Notes under the pieces: model-generated
The model's database searches: none
The model's input: only the letters and a program-made list of their open reading frames with translations
What the model was told of the DNA's origin: nothing
Origin: Cyanobium sp. N.Huapi 1H5
GTDB taxonomy: Bacteria; Cyanobacteriota; Cyanobacteriia; PCC-6307; Cyanobiaceae
Direction: 5' to 3'
Assembly: GCF_024345535.1 (NCBI RefSeq)
Contig: NZ_JAGQBH010000001.1
Coordinates: forward strand, 682,001-746,000
DNA: 64,000 nucleotides
Translations under genes and position numbers: made by a program
Shown: positions 18,641 to 28,625 of the stretch, piece after piece
How positions within the stretch are numbered: position 1 is the stretch's first letter
Layout of the letters: each line of letters starts with the position of its first letter

Positions 18641-20784
18641 CCGCAGCCCAGGGCCAGGTGATCGGCGGCCGCTACCGGCTCGAACGCCGTCTCGGAGCGG
18701 AGGCGGGCGGGCCCCAGGGGGAGCTGTGGCAGGCGAGTGACCAGCTGGCCGCCGATGGGCCCGTGGCCCTGCGCCGCATCGGGCCGGAGCAGGACCAGGC
18801 CCGGGCCCGGGAGCTGTGGTCGCGGCTGCAGGGGGTGCTCCATCCCCAGGTGCCCCGCATCGGCGCCGTGATCGAGGCCGAGGGCCAGCTCTGGCTGGTG
18901 CGCGAGTGGCAGGCGGGCCGCACCTACCAGCAGCTGCTGGAGCTGCGTGCCGAGCGCCAGCTGGTGTTCGGGGCGGGGGAAGTGCTGCTGCTGCTGCGCC
19001 AGCTGCTGCCGGTGCTCGCCGCCCTGCACAGCCAGGACCTGCTGCACGGGGACCTCAGCCCCGCCAACCTGCTGCGCCGCGACAGCGACGGCCTGCCGGT
19101 GCCCCTCGATTTCGGCCTGGTGCGCGGCACCTCCGCCGGCCCCGCCGGGGAGCGGCTGCTGGGGGCCACCCCGGGCTACGCCCCGCCGGAGCTGGCCAGG
19201 GGCGAGCCCGCCCAGCCCTGGATGGATCTGCACGCCCTGGGCGTGGTGTCCCTGGTGCTGCTGAGCGGGGACGGGCCCGAGCGCCTGCTGGATCCGGCGA
19301 CGATGCAGTGGCGCTGGCCGGCGGCCCTGGAGCACGAGCCGGAGCTGCTGCGCCACCTGCAGCGCCTGCTCAGCCGCCACCCTGAGGAGCGCTTCGCCTC
19401 CGCCGGCCAGGCCCTGGTGGCGTTCCAGTCCCTGGCGATGCCCGACAGCACGGGCCCGGTGCCGCGGGCCGACCGCACCGTGGTGCTGGTGCCCGAGGCC
19501 GCCCCTGCCGCCCCGCCGCCGCCGCCACCGGCCCCGGCCGCCGCCGAGGCGGCGATCGCGGCCGCCATCGCGGCGGATGTCGCGGCAGATGTCGCGGCAG
19601 CGCCCCGCCGGCCAGCCGTGGAGCGGGCGGAGCCCCAGCTGCCGCTGCGCACGGCCGCCGCCACCACGCCACCGCCGCCGGCCGCCGTGGCCGTCAGCGA
19701 CAGCGTGCGGCGCCGCCATGAGGAACGGGAGGAGGAGGCGGAGGGGGGCTTCTGGCCGGTGCTGATCGCCCTGGTGCTCTCGGCCGTCGTGGGGACGGCG
19801 GTGGGCTGGTGGTGGCTGAGCCGCGGCAAGGTGGCCGCCCCGGCCCCCGGCGGCCAGAGCGAGCTCCCCAGCAGCCTGCCCCCCTCGGAGGTGGACCAGC
19901 GCCAGCAGCTGCTCAACCGCCTGCGGGCGATGCAGGTGGACCGGGCCTGGTTCCTGAGCCTGGTGGATGCGGCCCTGCTGGCCCAGTACCCCGAGCGCAA
20001 CGGCCGCCTCCCCTCCGACTCCCTGGAGGATGCGCCGCTGCGGCGGGTGTGGAACGAACTGGCCGAGGAATGGCTGGCCCGGGTGGAGCAGCTGCCCCTG
20101 CCCCTGCGGCGCCGGCTGGGCAGCTTCAGTGCCAGCGACTGGGAGCAGCGCCAGGGCGGCTTCGTGCGCCAGGGGCTGAGCCCGGCGGTGCTGCGGGAGC
20201 TGGTGTCGGCCAGCGTCCAGAACCTGCTGCCGAGCCGCGCCTCCCAGGCGATGCCGCCGGAACCCTTCCGCCAGATCTGGTACTCGGCCGCCGAAATGAT
20301 GCTGGAGAACCTCAGGATCGAGCCGATCGAGGCCCCCTCCGGCAACGCCCAGGTGCTGTCGGCCGAGGTGCCCGCCAGCGGGGCGCGCCTGTTCCCGATC
20401 CGCCTGCCCGCCGGCCACGGCCTCGCCCTCGGCGTCAGCGGCTCGCCGCTGCTGCAGATGAGCGTCTATTCGGCCGGGGGCACCCTGCTGGAGCCGAGGG
20501 GGCCGCTGCGGGTGGTCACCCTCGACGCCCAGAAGAGCTCGCCGGTGCAGCTGCTGCTCACCAACGACGGCGTCGCCCCGGCCCTGATCCGCCTGTCGCT
20601 GCGGGCCGATCCGCCGGCCCCCACGCCGCCGCCGGCGCCGGATGCGCCCCCGGCCCCCGAGGAGCCCCAGGACACGCCGGCCACGCCCGCTCCGGCCACC
20701 CCAGGAGCCACACCGGCCCCGGCCGCCCCGGCGGCCCCGGCCCCGGCGACCCCACCGGCGCCCCCCGCACCGCCCAGCAACTGA
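18637..20784 (+). CDS. Serine/threonine kinase-like membrane protein, probable pseudokinase
   Basis: The 715-residue protein has a kinase-like domain (~1-270), an Ala/Pro-rich linker, one membrane helix (~371-393) and a large C-terminal domain ending in a long Ala/Pro tail. In the kinase part, the VAIK-type lysine is replaced ('PVALRR', Arg46), the Gly-rich loop is degraded, the catalytic loop reads 'HGDLSPAN' (137-144), and 'DFG' (158-160) is kept. There is no lysine at all in the first ~390 residues. That argues against normal phosphotransfer, though HGD/Ser variants occur in active kinases. The ATG overlaps the cysK stop by 4 bases. Confidence 0.82.
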   Translation: MTAAQGQVIGGRYRLERRLGAEAGGPQGELWQASDQLAADGPVALRRIGPEQDQARARELWSRLQGVLHPQVPRIGAVIEAEGQLWLVREWQAGRTYQQLLELRAERQLVFGAGEVLLLLRQLLPVLAALHSQDLLHGDLSPANLLRRDSDGLPVPLDFGLVRGTSAGPAGERLLGATPGYAPPELARGEPAQPWMDLHALGVVSLVLLSGDGPERLLDPATMQWRWPAALEHEPELLRHLQRLLSRHPEERFASAGQALVAFQSLAMPDSTGPVPRADRTVVLVPEAAPAAPPPPPPAPAAAEAAIAAAIAADVAADVAAAPRRPAVERAEPQLPLRTAAATTPPPPAAVAVSDSVRRRHEEREEEAEGGFWPVLIALVLSAVVGTAVGWWWLSRGKVAAPAPGGQSELPSSLPPSEVDQRQQLLNRLRAMQVDRAWFLSLVDAALLAQYPERNGRLPSDSLEDAPLRRVWNELAEEWLARVEQLPLPLRRRLGSFSASDWEQRQGGFVRQGLSPAVLRELVSASVQNLLPSRASQAMPPEPFRQIWYSAAEMMLENLRIEPIEAPSGNAQVLSAEVPASGARLFPIRLPAGHGLALGVSGSPLLQMSVYSAGGTLLEPRGPLRVVTLDAQKSSPVQLLLTNDGVAPALIRLSLRADPPAPTPPPAPDAPPAPEEPQDTPATPAPATPGATPAPAAPAAPAPATPPAPPAPPSN

Positions 20785-20793
20785 GGCCGGAGT

Positions 20794-21294
20794 TCAGAGG
20801 CGGGCGACGGCGGCCCGGGTCTCCTTGGCGATCTGCTTGTTCTTCTCGTCCGCGCGCTTGTCGTGCAGCTTGCGGCCCTTGCCCAGGCCGATGGTGATCT
20901 TGATCCAGGAGCCCTTGAGGTGCAGGTTCAGGGGGATCAGGGTGAGGCCCTTCTGATCGAGGGCCACGCGCAGCTTGTCGATCTCGCGGCGGTGGGCCAG
21001 CAGTTTGCGCACCCGCAGGGGCTCATGGTTGAAGAACTTGCCGGCGTGGCTGTGGGGGGAGATGTGAACGTTGTGAAGCTGCATCTCGCCGTTGCGGATC
21101 AGGCAGAAGCCGTCGCGCAGGTTCACCTGGCCGGCCCGGATCGACTTCACCTCGGTGCCGAGCAGCTCGATGCCGGTCTCGAGGGTCTCGAGAATCTCGT
21201 ACTGGTGTCTGGCCAGGCGGTTGTCGGCCAGCAGCCGGTTGGCCGGATCGGCGCCCTTGGCGCCACCGCCCTTCCTGCCGGGCCCCTTCCCCAT
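20794..21294 (-). CDS. smpB: SsrA-binding protein SmpB
   Basis: The 166-residue protein carries the SmpB core: '[20 protein letters not shown]', '[17 protein letters not shown]', '[19 protein letters not shown]' and the basic C-terminal tail '[18 protein letters not shown]'. SmpB brings tmRNA to stalled ribosomes for trans-translation. Start is the ATG at 21294, giving the usual basic Gly-rich N-terminus. The tmRNA gene is not in this window. It is divergent from ruvB with 62 bases between. Confidence 0.95.
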   Translation of the reverse strand: MGKGPGRKGGGAKGADPANRLLADNRLARHQYEILETLETGIELLGTEVKSIRAGQVNLRDGFCLIRNGEMQLHNVHISPHSHAGKFFNHEPLRVRKLLAHRREIDKLRVALDQKGLTLIPLNLHLKGSWIKITIGLGKGRKLHDKRADEKNKQIAKETRAAVARL

Positions 21295-21356
21295 CGCCGC
21301 GTTCCTGATCACCTGGGTGCTCCCCGACCCTAGGCAGCAGCCGGTACCCTCCAACC

Positions 21357-22427
21357 ATGGCGATCATCTCTTCGGGAGGAACGGCTGCACCCGCTCCCCG
21401 GGGGCCGCGGTCCGGGGCGGCCCCGGAGCGGCTCGTGGACCCGACCGCCGCCGTCGAGGAGCCTCCCGTGCGGGAGGACGGCCTGCGGCCCCGCCGGCTG
21501 GATGACTACATCGGCCAGAGCGAGCTGAAGCAGGTGCTGCGCATCGCCGTGGAGGCCACCCGCCGCCGCGAGGAGGCCCTCGACCACGTGCTGCTCTACG
21601 GCCCCCCCGGCCTCGGCAAGACCACCATGGCCCTGGTGCTGGCCGAGGAGCTGGGGGTGCGCTGCCGGATCACCAGCGCCCCGGCCCTGGAGCGCCCCCG
21701 CGACATCGTCGGCCTGCTGGTGAACCTGCAGCCCCGCGAGGTGCTGTTCATCGATGAGATCCACAGGCTCAACCGGGTGGCCGAGGAGATCCTCTACCCG
21801 GCGATGGAGGACTTCCGCCTCGATCTGACGGTCGGCAAGGGCACCACGGCCCGCACCCGCAGCCTGGAGGTGGCCCCGTTCACCCTGGTGGGGGCCACCA
21901 CCCGCGCCGGTTCGCTGAGCTCGCCGCTGCGGGATCGCTTCGGCCTGATCCAGCGGCTGGAGTTCTACGGCCTCGATGACCTCGAGGCGATCGTGGTGCG
22001 GGCCGCCGGCCTGCTGCAGCTGGCCCTGCAGCCCTGCGCCGCCCAGGAGGTGGCCCGCCGCTGCCGGGGCACGCCCCGCATCGCCAACCGGCTGTTGCGC
22101 CGGGTGCGGGACGTGGCCGCGGTGGGGGGCCACGGCCGGATCGATGCGGCGCTGGTGGAGGAGGCCCTCTCCCTGCACCGGGTGGACGGCCGCGGCCTCG
22201 ATGCCAGCGACCGGCGCCTGCTGAGCCTGATGCTGGAGGCCTACGGCGGCGGGCCGGTGGGGCTCGAAACCCTGGCGGCGGGCCTGGGGGAGGACCCCGC
22301 CACCCTGGAAGCGGTGGTGGAGCCCTACCTGCTGCAGCTGGGCTTCCTGCAGCGCACCCCCCGGGGGCGGATCGTCACCCCCGCCGGCCGCGCCCACCTC
22401 GATGGTGCGTCCGCGGTGGCGGCATGA
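21357..22427 (+). CDS. ruvB: Holliday junction branch migration helicase RuvB
   Basis: A 356-residue AAA+ ATPase with Walker A 'GPPGLGKTT', Walker B '[10 protein letters not shown]', sensor 1 'LVGATTRAG', the Arg-finger region '[10 protein letters not shown]' and the C-terminal winged helix ending '[18 protein letters not shown]'. It drives branch migration of Holliday junctions with RuvA. Start is the ATG at 21357, 62 bases from smpB. The stop overlaps the next gene (ATGA). Confidence 0.96.
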   Translation: MAIISSGGTAAPAPRGPRSGAAPERLVDPTAAVEEPPVREDGLRPRRLDDYIGQSELKQVLRIAVEATRRREEALDHVLLYGPPGLGKTTMALVLAEELGVRCRITSAPALERPRDIVGLLVNLQPREVLFIDEIHRLNRVAEEILYPAMEDFRLDLTVGKGTTARTRSLEVAPFTLVGATTRAGSLSSPLRDRFGLIQRLEFYGLDDLEAIVVRAAGLLQLALQPCAAQEVARRCRGTPRIANRLLRRVRDVAAVGGHGRIDAALVEEALSLHRVDGRGLDASDRRLLSLMLEAYGGGPVGLETLAAGLGEDPATLEAVVEPYLLQLGFLQRTPRGRIVTPAGRAHLDGASAVAA

Positions 22428-23233
22428 GGCGGCGCGGCGCGGCGGTGCTGGCCCTGCTGGTGCTGCTGGTGGGGCTGCTGGCCTGGCCGCCGGCGCTGCG
22501 GGCCGATGGCGGCGCAGCGGCGGGAACCGCGTCGCTGCCGTCGCTGTTCGAGCAGGCCCTGGCCGCCAGCCGCGAGGGGCGCTTCGGCGAGGCCCTGCCC
22601 CTGTGGGACCGGGTGGTGGATCTGGCCCCCGAGGACGCCTCGGCCTGGAGCAACCGCGGCAACGTGCAGCTGGCCCTGGGGGACGCCCGGGCGGCGATCG
22701 CCGACCAGGACAAGGCCATCGCCCTGGAGCCCGCCAGCGCCGATCCCCACCTCAACCGCGGCACCGCCGAGGAGTCCCTGGGCCTCTGGTCGGAGGCGGC
22801 GGCCGACTACGCCTGGATCCTGGAGCGCCATCCGGAGGATGCCTCCGCCCTCTACAACCTGGGCAACGTGGAGGGCTCCCGGGGCGACTGGCCGGCGGCC
22901 CGCCAGTGCTTCGAGGCGGCCACCGCCGCCCGGCCGGGCTTCGCCATGGCCCGCTCCAGCGCTGCCCTGGCCGCCTTCCAGCTGGGGGACACCACGGTGG
23001 CGGAGAAGCAGCTGCGCGACCTGATCCGCCGCTATCCCCTGTTCGCCGATGCCCGCGCCGGCCTTACGGCGCTGCTGTGGCGGCGGGGGGCCCGGGGCGA
23101 GGCCGAGAGCCACTGGGCCGCGGCCTCCGGTCTCGATCCCCGCTACCGGCAGGAAGAATGGCTGCTGCAGATACGGCGCTGGCCGCCCGTGCCCGTGCAG
23201 GCTCTGGCCCAGTTCCTGGCCCTGGCCTCCTGA
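22424..23233 (+). CDS. Secreted TPR-repeat protein
   Basis: The 269-residue protein has a Sec-type signal peptide ('[20 protein letters not shown]', cleavage near 'LRADG') and four to five tetratricopeptide repeats, for example '[20 protein letters not shown]' and '[20 protein letters not shown]'. It is predicted to be periplasmic or thylakoid-lumenal and to scaffold protein complexes; no specific partner can be named. It overlaps ruvB by 4 bases and is followed by an M20 amidohydrolase after 34 bases. Confidence 0.82.
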   Translation: MRRRGAAVLALLVLLVGLLAWPPALRADGGAAAGTASLPSLFEQALAASREGRFGEALPLWDRVVDLAPEDASAWSNRGNVQLALGDARAAIADQDKAIALEPASADPHLNRGTAEESLGLWSEAAADYAWILERHPEDASALYNLGNVEGSRGDWPAARQCFEAATAARPGFAMARSSAALAAFQLGDTTVAEKQLRDLIRRYPLFADARAGLTALLWRRGARGEAESHWAAASGLDPRYRQEEWLLQIRRWPPVPVQALAQFLALAS

Positions 23234-23267
23234 ACCGGCTTCGCCCCCTCGGCCTTCCCCTCCGCCC

Positions 23268-24506
23268 ATGACCCCGCTGTCCTTTCCCCCCTTCTCACCC
23301 GGCGGGCCCGTCGAGGGGGGGAATGGGGCCTGGGGCGCCCTGGGGCTGGAGGACACCCTGCAGACGCTGCTGCCGGAGCTGATCCAGATCCGCCGCCACA
23401 TCCACCGCCACCCCGAGCTGAGCGGCCACGAACAGCAGACCGCGGCCCTGGTGGCCGGTGAGCTGCGGCGCTGGGGCTGGGAGGTGCGCGAAGGGGTGGG
23501 CCGCACCGGGGTGGTGGCCGAACTGGGGCCGGTGGGGGCGCCGCTGGTGGCACTGCGGGCCGACATGGACGCCCTGCCGATCGAGGAGCGCACCGAGCTG
23601 CCCTACGCCTCCAGCCGCCAGGGCCTGATGCACGCCTGCGGCCACGACATCCACACCACCGTGGGTCTGGGGGTGGCGCGGCTGCTGGCCAGCGTGGCCG
23701 ACCGGCTCACGGCCCGGGTGCGGCTGCTGTTCCAGCCGGCGGAGGAGACGGCGGAGGGGGCCGCTTGGATGCGGGCCGACGGGGCGATGGACGGGGTGCA
23801 GGCCCTGTTCGGGGTGCACGTGTTCCCGAGCCTGGAGGTGGGCACGGTGGGGGTGCGCAGCGGCAGCCTCACGGCCGCGGCGGGGGAGCTGGAGGTGGAG
23901 GTGCTGGGGGAAGGGGGCCACGGCGCCCGCCCGCACCAGAGCACCGATGCGATCTGGATCGCCGCCCGGGTGGTGAGCGGGCTGCAGGAGGCGATCAGCC
24001 GGCGGCTGGATCCGCTCCATCCGGTGGTGGTGAGCTTCGGGCTGATCGAGGGGGGCAAGGCCTTCAACGTGATCGCCGACCACGTGCGGCTGCTGGGCAC
24101 GGTGCGCTGCCTGGATCTGGAGGTGCACGCCCAGCTGCCGGGCTGGATCGAGGACACGGTGCATGCCCTCTGCCAGGGCCACGGCGGCGAGGCCCGGGTG
24201 CATTACCGCTGCATCTCGCCGCCGGTGCACAACGATCCGGAGCTCACCCAGCTGGTGGCCGACACGGCCGTGAGCCTGCTGGGCCGCTCCCGGGTGCAGT
24301 GGCTGGAGCAGCCGTCCCTGGGGGCCGAGGACTTCGCCCAGCTGCTGGAGGGCACCCGCGGCACCATGTTCCGCCTGGGGGTGGCCGGGCCCGGCGGCTG
24401 CACGCCCCTGCACAGCAACAGCTTTGATCCCGACGAGGGCTGCCTGGAGGTGGGCATCAAGGTGCTCACCTCCAGCCTGCTGCGCTGGATGGAGCAGCCG
24501 GTTTGA
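23268..24506 (+). CDS. M20 family metal-dependent amidohydrolase
   Basis: The 412-residue enzyme matches the M20D (hippurate hydrolase/IAA-amino-acid hydrolase-like) group: 'RRHIHRHPELSGHEQQTA', 'ALRADMDALPI', metal ligands in 'MHACGHDIHTTVGLG' and 'LLFQPAEETAEGA', the lid-domain 'GEGGHGARPHQSTDAI' and a late His region 'CTPLHSNSFDPDEGCL'. Members remove N-acyl groups from amino acids; the actual substrate is unknown. Start is the ATG at 23268; the longer upstream frame is out-of-frame sequence of the TPR gene. Its stop overlaps the next gene's TTG start by 3 bases. Confidence 0.9.
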   Translation: MTPLSFPPFSPGGPVEGGNGAWGALGLEDTLQTLLPELIQIRRHIHRHPELSGHEQQTAALVAGELRRWGWEVREGVGRTGVVAELGPVGAPLVALRADMDALPIEERTELPYASSRQGLMHACGHDIHTTVGLGVARLLASVADRLTARVRLLFQPAEETAEGAAWMRADGAMDGVQALFGVHVFPSLEVGTVGVRSGSLTAAAGELEVEVLGEGGHGARPHQSTDAIWIAARVVSGLQEAISRRLDPLHPVVVSFGLIEGGKAFNVIADHVRLLGTVRCLDLEVHAQLPGWIEDTVHALCQGHGGEARVHYRCISPPVHNDPELTQLVADTAVSLLGRSRVQWLEQPSLGAEDFAQLLEGTRGTMFRLGVAGPGGCTPLHSNSFDPDEGCLEVGIKVLTSSLLRWMEQPV

Positions 24507-24766
24507 GCGGCCGTCGGCCTTCCCGCTTCCGGGCGGCGTTGCTGGCGCTCTCCTCGCCGCTGCTGATCCTGCTGGCCCTGCTGGTGCTGTTCACCCGCCA
24601 GGGGTCCGACCGGCTGCCGGCCGTGCCCGCCCTGGTGATCGGCACCGGCCTGCTCACCACCAGCTGGATCCGGCGGCGGCGGCGGCGGGCCGAGCTGCTG
24701 CGGACCCTGCGCCTGGGACCCCCGGCCGGCGGCGAGCTGCGCCAAGGTGAAGGATCCCCGCCCTGA
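24503..24766 (+). CDS. Small two-helix membrane protein (DUF3188-like)
   Basis: An 87-residue protein with two membrane helices ('FRAALLALSSPLLILLALLVLF' split here, and 'LPAVPALVIGTGLLTTSW') and a poly-Arg stretch 'WIRRRRRRAELLR'. The 'FTRQGSDRLPAVPA' turn resembles cyanobacterial DUF3188 proteins as I remember them. The start is TTG at 24503, overlapping the preceding stop as TTGA; no ATG or GTG lies at the right place. Function is unknown. Confidence 0.62.
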   Translation: MSGRRPSRFRAALLALSSPLLILLALLVLFTRQGSDRLPAVPALVIGTGLLTTSWIRRRRRRAELLRTLRLGPPAGGELRQGEGSPP

Positions 24767-24771
24767 TCCCC

Positions 24772-25371
24772 GTGAGTGAGTCCACCCCCGATCTGGAAGC
24801 GGTGCGGCAGGCGATCGCCTCCGGTGATCCGAGCCGGGCCATGCCGGCCCTGGCTGGGCTGCGGGGGGTGGAACCGGAGGCGGCGATCCCGCTGCTGCTG
24901 CTGGGGCTGGAGCAGACCACCTTCGTGATCCGCTCGCTGGCCTGCGCCGGCCTGGGGGTGAAGCGCAGCGAGGCGGGCTGGGCGGCCCTGGCGACGGCGG
25001 TGCGCCAGGACGAGGACGCCAACGTGCGCGCCGAGGCGGCTAACGCCCTGGCCAGCTACGGGGTGGAGCGGGCCTGGCCCCTGCTGCGGGATGCCTTCGT
25101 GGCCGACGACCAGTGGCTGGTGCGCTGCAGCATCCTCTCGGCCCTGGCGGAGCAGGAGGCGATGCCGCCGGCCTGGCTGCTGGAGCTGGCCCGGGAGGCG
25201 GTGACCGATGGCGACGGCACGGTGCGGGCCGGCGGGGCCGAGATCCTGGGGCGCCTGGTGCGTGAGGGCCGGGGGCCGGAGGCGGCCCAGGCCCGCGAGG
25301 CCCTGGCGGCGCTGCAGGGCGACGGCGACCACCGGGTCACGGCCATTGCTTTGGACGGCCTGCAGGCCTGA
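24772..25371 (+). CDS. HEAT-repeat protein
   Basis: The 199-residue protein is built of HEAT/PBS-lyase-like helical repeats, such as 'VIRSLACAGLGVKRSEAGWA', 'NVRAEAANALASYGVERAW' and 'TVRAGGAEILGRLVREG'. In cyanobacteria such repeats occur in phycobilin lyases (CpcE/F type) and in unrelated scaffold proteins; there are no phycobilisome genes nearby, so a general protein-interaction role is as likely. The start is GTG at 24772 just after the previous gene. It is the last gene before the thiC leader. Confidence 0.78.
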   Translation: MSESTPDLEAVRQAIASGDPSRAMPALAGLRGVEPEAAIPLLLLGLEQTTFVIRSLACAGLGVKRSEAGWAALATAVRQDEDANVRAEAANALASYGVERAWPLLRDAFVADDQWLVRCSILSALAEQEAMPPAWLLELAREAVTDGDGTVRAGGAEILGRLVREGRGPEAAQAREALAALQGDGDHRVTAIALDGLQA

Positions 25372-25451
25372 CGCCTCCACCTGCGCCTACGCCCGCGCCT
25401 CCACCTGCGCCGATCCGGCGGGTCGTGGCCCCTGGCGATGGGGGCGCGCGC

Positions 25452-25492
25452 CGTTTCCCGGACCTGTACAGCCTGTACAGAACCCGGAAACA
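25452..25492. repeat. Nested palindrome with two CTGTACAG copies
   Basis: CTGTACAG occurs twice (25464-25471 and 25473-25480) with one base between, each a perfect palindrome. GTTTCC at 25453-25458 and GGAAAC at 25487-25492 make a larger dyad around them with small mismatches. It lies about 80 bases past the HEAT-repeat gene and 90 bases before the thiC promoter/riboswitch region. It could be an operator for a dimeric repressor or a transcript hairpin. The GTAC-N5-GTAC spacing is one base longer than the usual cyanobacterial LexA box. Confidence 0.55.
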
Positions 25493-25564
25493 TGGTGGCG
25501 GAGGCCCGTCCCCGTTCCGCCCTGGCCCCGACCCTTTCAGCCCAGGCCCCACCCCCGTTCAGCC

Positions 25565-25574
25565 TTGCTAGGTT
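25565..25574 (+). promoter_or_regulatory. Candidate extended -10 promoter of thiC
   Basis: TTGCTAGGTT lies just before the riboswitch and contains TG-n-TAGGTT, a fair extended -10 box that would start the transcript near the first base of the aptamer. The same ten bases occur at 33872-33881 ahead of rfbF, also shortly before a transcription unit. No -35 box is evident. Confidence 0.35.
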
Positions 25575-25580
25575 TCGAGC

Positions 25581-25682
25581 GTCACTAGGGGTGCCCGGCG
25601 CAGGATCCACCGATCGCTTCGCCCAGGGCTGAGATCACACCCTCCGAACCTGATCCGGGTCATGCCGGCGCAGGGAAGTGGA
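25581..25682 (+). promoter_or_regulatory. TPP riboswitch (THI element) in the thiC leader
   Basis: The conserved THI-box elements are all present and in order: the P1/P2 strand 'CACTAGGGGTGCC', the pyrimidine-sensing 'GGGCTGAGATCACACCC', and the pyrophosphate-sensing 'CGAACCTGATCCGGGTCATG' followed by 'GCGCAGGGAAGTGG', which closes P1 with the CACT at 25583-25586. It senses thiamine pyrophosphate and should lower thiC expression when TPP is plentiful. The 55 bases to the thiC ATG form the expression platform; no T-run is seen, so control of translation start is more likely than early termination. Confidence 0.95.
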
Positions 25683-25731
25683 ACAGGAATGTGAAACCAG
25701 TCTCCGGCAGCGCCCCCGTCCTTTGCCGTAG

Positions 25732-27126
<1,395 letters not shown>

Positions 27127-27233
27127 GTTGGGAAAGGGGCGGGCTACCGCGCCTGCAGCCTGTTCTCGAGGAGCTACTTGGCCCTAAGGTTTGCACTGCG
27201 CGGCGGTTAACCTGAGTTGAGGAGGTGTCTTTA

Positions 27234-27449
27234 ATGTCCAGACAGTTTGATGTCGTCGTCGAAAGGGATGCAGAAGGTTTCTTCGTGGCAACCGTCCCGG
27301 CACTGCCCGGTTGTCATACGCAGGCCCAATCCTTGGATCAATTAATGGAGCGAGTCAAGGAGGCTATTGAGCTCTGCCTTGAAGTCGCCGGTACCGCCCC
27401 TGAGTCGCTTGACTTCGTAGGAGTGCAGCGCGTTACCGTTGAGGTGTGA
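27234..27449 (+). CDS. hicB: HicB-family antitoxin
   Basis: The 71-residue protein has the HicB partial RNase-H-like fold: 'FDVVVERDAEGFFVATVPAL', then 'PGCHTQAQSLDQLMERVKEA'. It should neutralise the HicA toxin encoded directly downstream. The ATG at 27234 is preceded by GAGGAG at an 8-base spacing, better than the GTG at 27225. It lacks a clear C-terminal DNA-binding domain, as in short HicB types. Base composition is less GC-rich than thiC. Confidence 0.9.
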   Translation: MSRQFDVVVERDAEGFFVATVPALPGCHTQAQSLDQLMERVKEAIELCLEVAGTAPESLDFVGVQRVTVEV

Positions 27450-27670
27450 CGAGATATTCTGCGGTTTCAGGAAAGGCTCTCATCACAGCCTTGAAAGAGA
27501 TTGGCTTTGAAGAAATCAGGGTGAAGGGTAGTCACCATTTTCTGAGGCACCCAGATGGAAGGGCGACGGTTGTGCCCGTTCATTCCAATGAAACGTTGGG
27601 GCCCGGCCTTCTGGCAAGCATTCTTCGTGATGTCAAGCTCACAAGAGCCAGGCTGCAAGAGCTTCTGTAA
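27446..27670 (+). CDS. hicA: HicA-family mRNA interferase toxin
   Basis: A 74-residue HicA/YcfA-type protein with a double-stranded RNA-binding-like fold. 'SGKALITALKEIGFEEIRVK' is followed by the catalytic His region 'GSHHFLRHPDG' and 'VVPVHSNETLGPGLLASIL'. HicA cleaves mRNA and stops growth unless bound by HicB. Its GTG start overlaps the hicB stop (GTGA). The antitoxin-first order is the reverse of the E. coli locus but common in this family. Confidence 0.92.
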   Translation: MTRYSAVSGKALITALKEIGFEEIRVKGSHHFLRHPDGRATVVPVHSNETLGPGLLASILRDVKLTRARLQELL

Positions 27671-27743
27671 CCCGTGCACGGCCAGAAGTTGCCCGCCGCC
27701 AACGATGTGTTTATGGTCCAAGCGTCGTTGTTGACCGCATCGA

Positions 27744-28193
27744 TTGGGCTTCCCATTTCCCAATGGCGTCACGTCCTATCTGGTCGGGGGGCTGTTCCTC
27801 GGCCTGGGACTGATGGTCATGTACCTCACCCTCGGCGTCAAAGCCGGGGCGAGTTCCGTCCTGAGCTCCACGCTCACCTACGTCACGCCGCTCACGGCTG
27901 AGCGCAGCTCGCGCCAGTGGCGGCTGCTGTTCGCTCTGGCCATGGTGCTGGGCGCCTGGCTGTACGCCGCGACCCACCAGGCGTTCTTCGTCACGGCGGA
28001 GGGCTGGTGGCGGCTGGCGCTGGGCGGGCTGCTGGTGGGTTTCGGCACCCGGCTCTCCTCGGGCTGCACCTCCGGCCACGGCATCTGCGGCGTCGCCTCG
28101 TTCTCGCGGGCCTCGCTGCTGGCGGTGGCTGTGTTCATGGCGGTGGCCATCGTCACCGCCCGGGTCGTGATGCTGCTGGGGGTGACCCCATGA
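27744..28193 (+). CDS. YeeE/YedE-family membrane protein, first half
   Basis: A 149-residue membrane protein of about four helices with the YeeE/YedE (DUF395) signature 'GFGTRLSSGCTSGHGICG', containing the conserved Cys used in thiosulfate or sulfur-species passage. It pairs with the next gene, which carries the other signature, so together they equal one full-length transporter. The frame is closed by a TGA at 27732, so TTG at 27744 is the first possible start; ATG codons further in would remove the first helix. The neighbouring persulfide dioxygenase supports a role in sulfur trafficking. Confidence 0.86.
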   Translation: MGFPFPNGVTSYLVGGLFLGLGLMVMYLTLGVKAGASSVLSSTLTYVTPLTAERSSRQWRLLFALAMVLGAWLYAATHQAFFVTAEGWWRLALGGLLVGFGTRLSSGCTSGHGICGVASFSRASLLAVAVFMAVAIVTARVVMLLGVTP

Positions 28194-28612
28194 AGCGCCT
28201 GTTCTCGATCCTGCTGGGTGGTGGTCTGTTCGGCTATGGGCTGGCCTTGAGCGGCATGGCCCGGCCGGAGGTGGTGCTGAGCTTCCTGCAGCTGCGCGAC
28301 CTCGGCCTGCTGCTGGTGATGGCGGCGGCCCTGGCGGTCACGACGATCGGCTTCCGGCTGGCCCCGCGGCTGCGCCAGACCACGCTGCTGGGGCTGCCCT
28401 TCTCCCATGAGGTGAAGCCGATGCTGGCCGGCACCGTGCCGGGGGCGGTGATCTTCGGGGTGGGCTGGGGCCTGTGCGGCCTGTGCCCCGGGGCGGCGGT
28501 GGCCAGCCTCGGCATCGGCAACGGGCCGGTGCTGATCGGTCTGGCCGGGATGTTCGTGGGCGCCTACCTGCAGGGGGTGCTGGCGGAAGGCCGACCCAAG
28601 CTGCAGGGCTGA
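28190..28612 (+). CDS. YeeE/YedE-family membrane protein, second half
   Basis: The 140-residue protein has about four membrane helices and the second family motif 'GVGWGLCGLCPGAAVASLG', with two Cys. Half-size YeeE/YedE pairs are often found next to sulfide-handling enzymes and are thought to move sulfur compounds across the plasma membrane. The ATG at 28190 overlaps the stop of the first half (ATGA), and the next gene starts 13 bases later. The longer frame upstream is out-of-frame sequence of the first half. Confidence 0.88.
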   Translation: MKRLFSILLGGGLFGYGLALSGMARPEVVLSFLQLRDLGLLLVMAAALAVTTIGFRLAPRLRQTTLLGLPFSHEVKPMLAGTVPGAVIFGVGWGLCGLCPGAAVASLGIGNGPVLIGLAGMFVGAYLQGVLAEGRPKLQG

Positions 28613-28625
28613 CGCCCCAGACGCG

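Noticed and set aside
25464-25480. LexA box reading of the CTGTACAG pair
   Set aside because: Spacing between the two GTAC parts is five bases; the usual cyanobacterial LexA consensus needs four.
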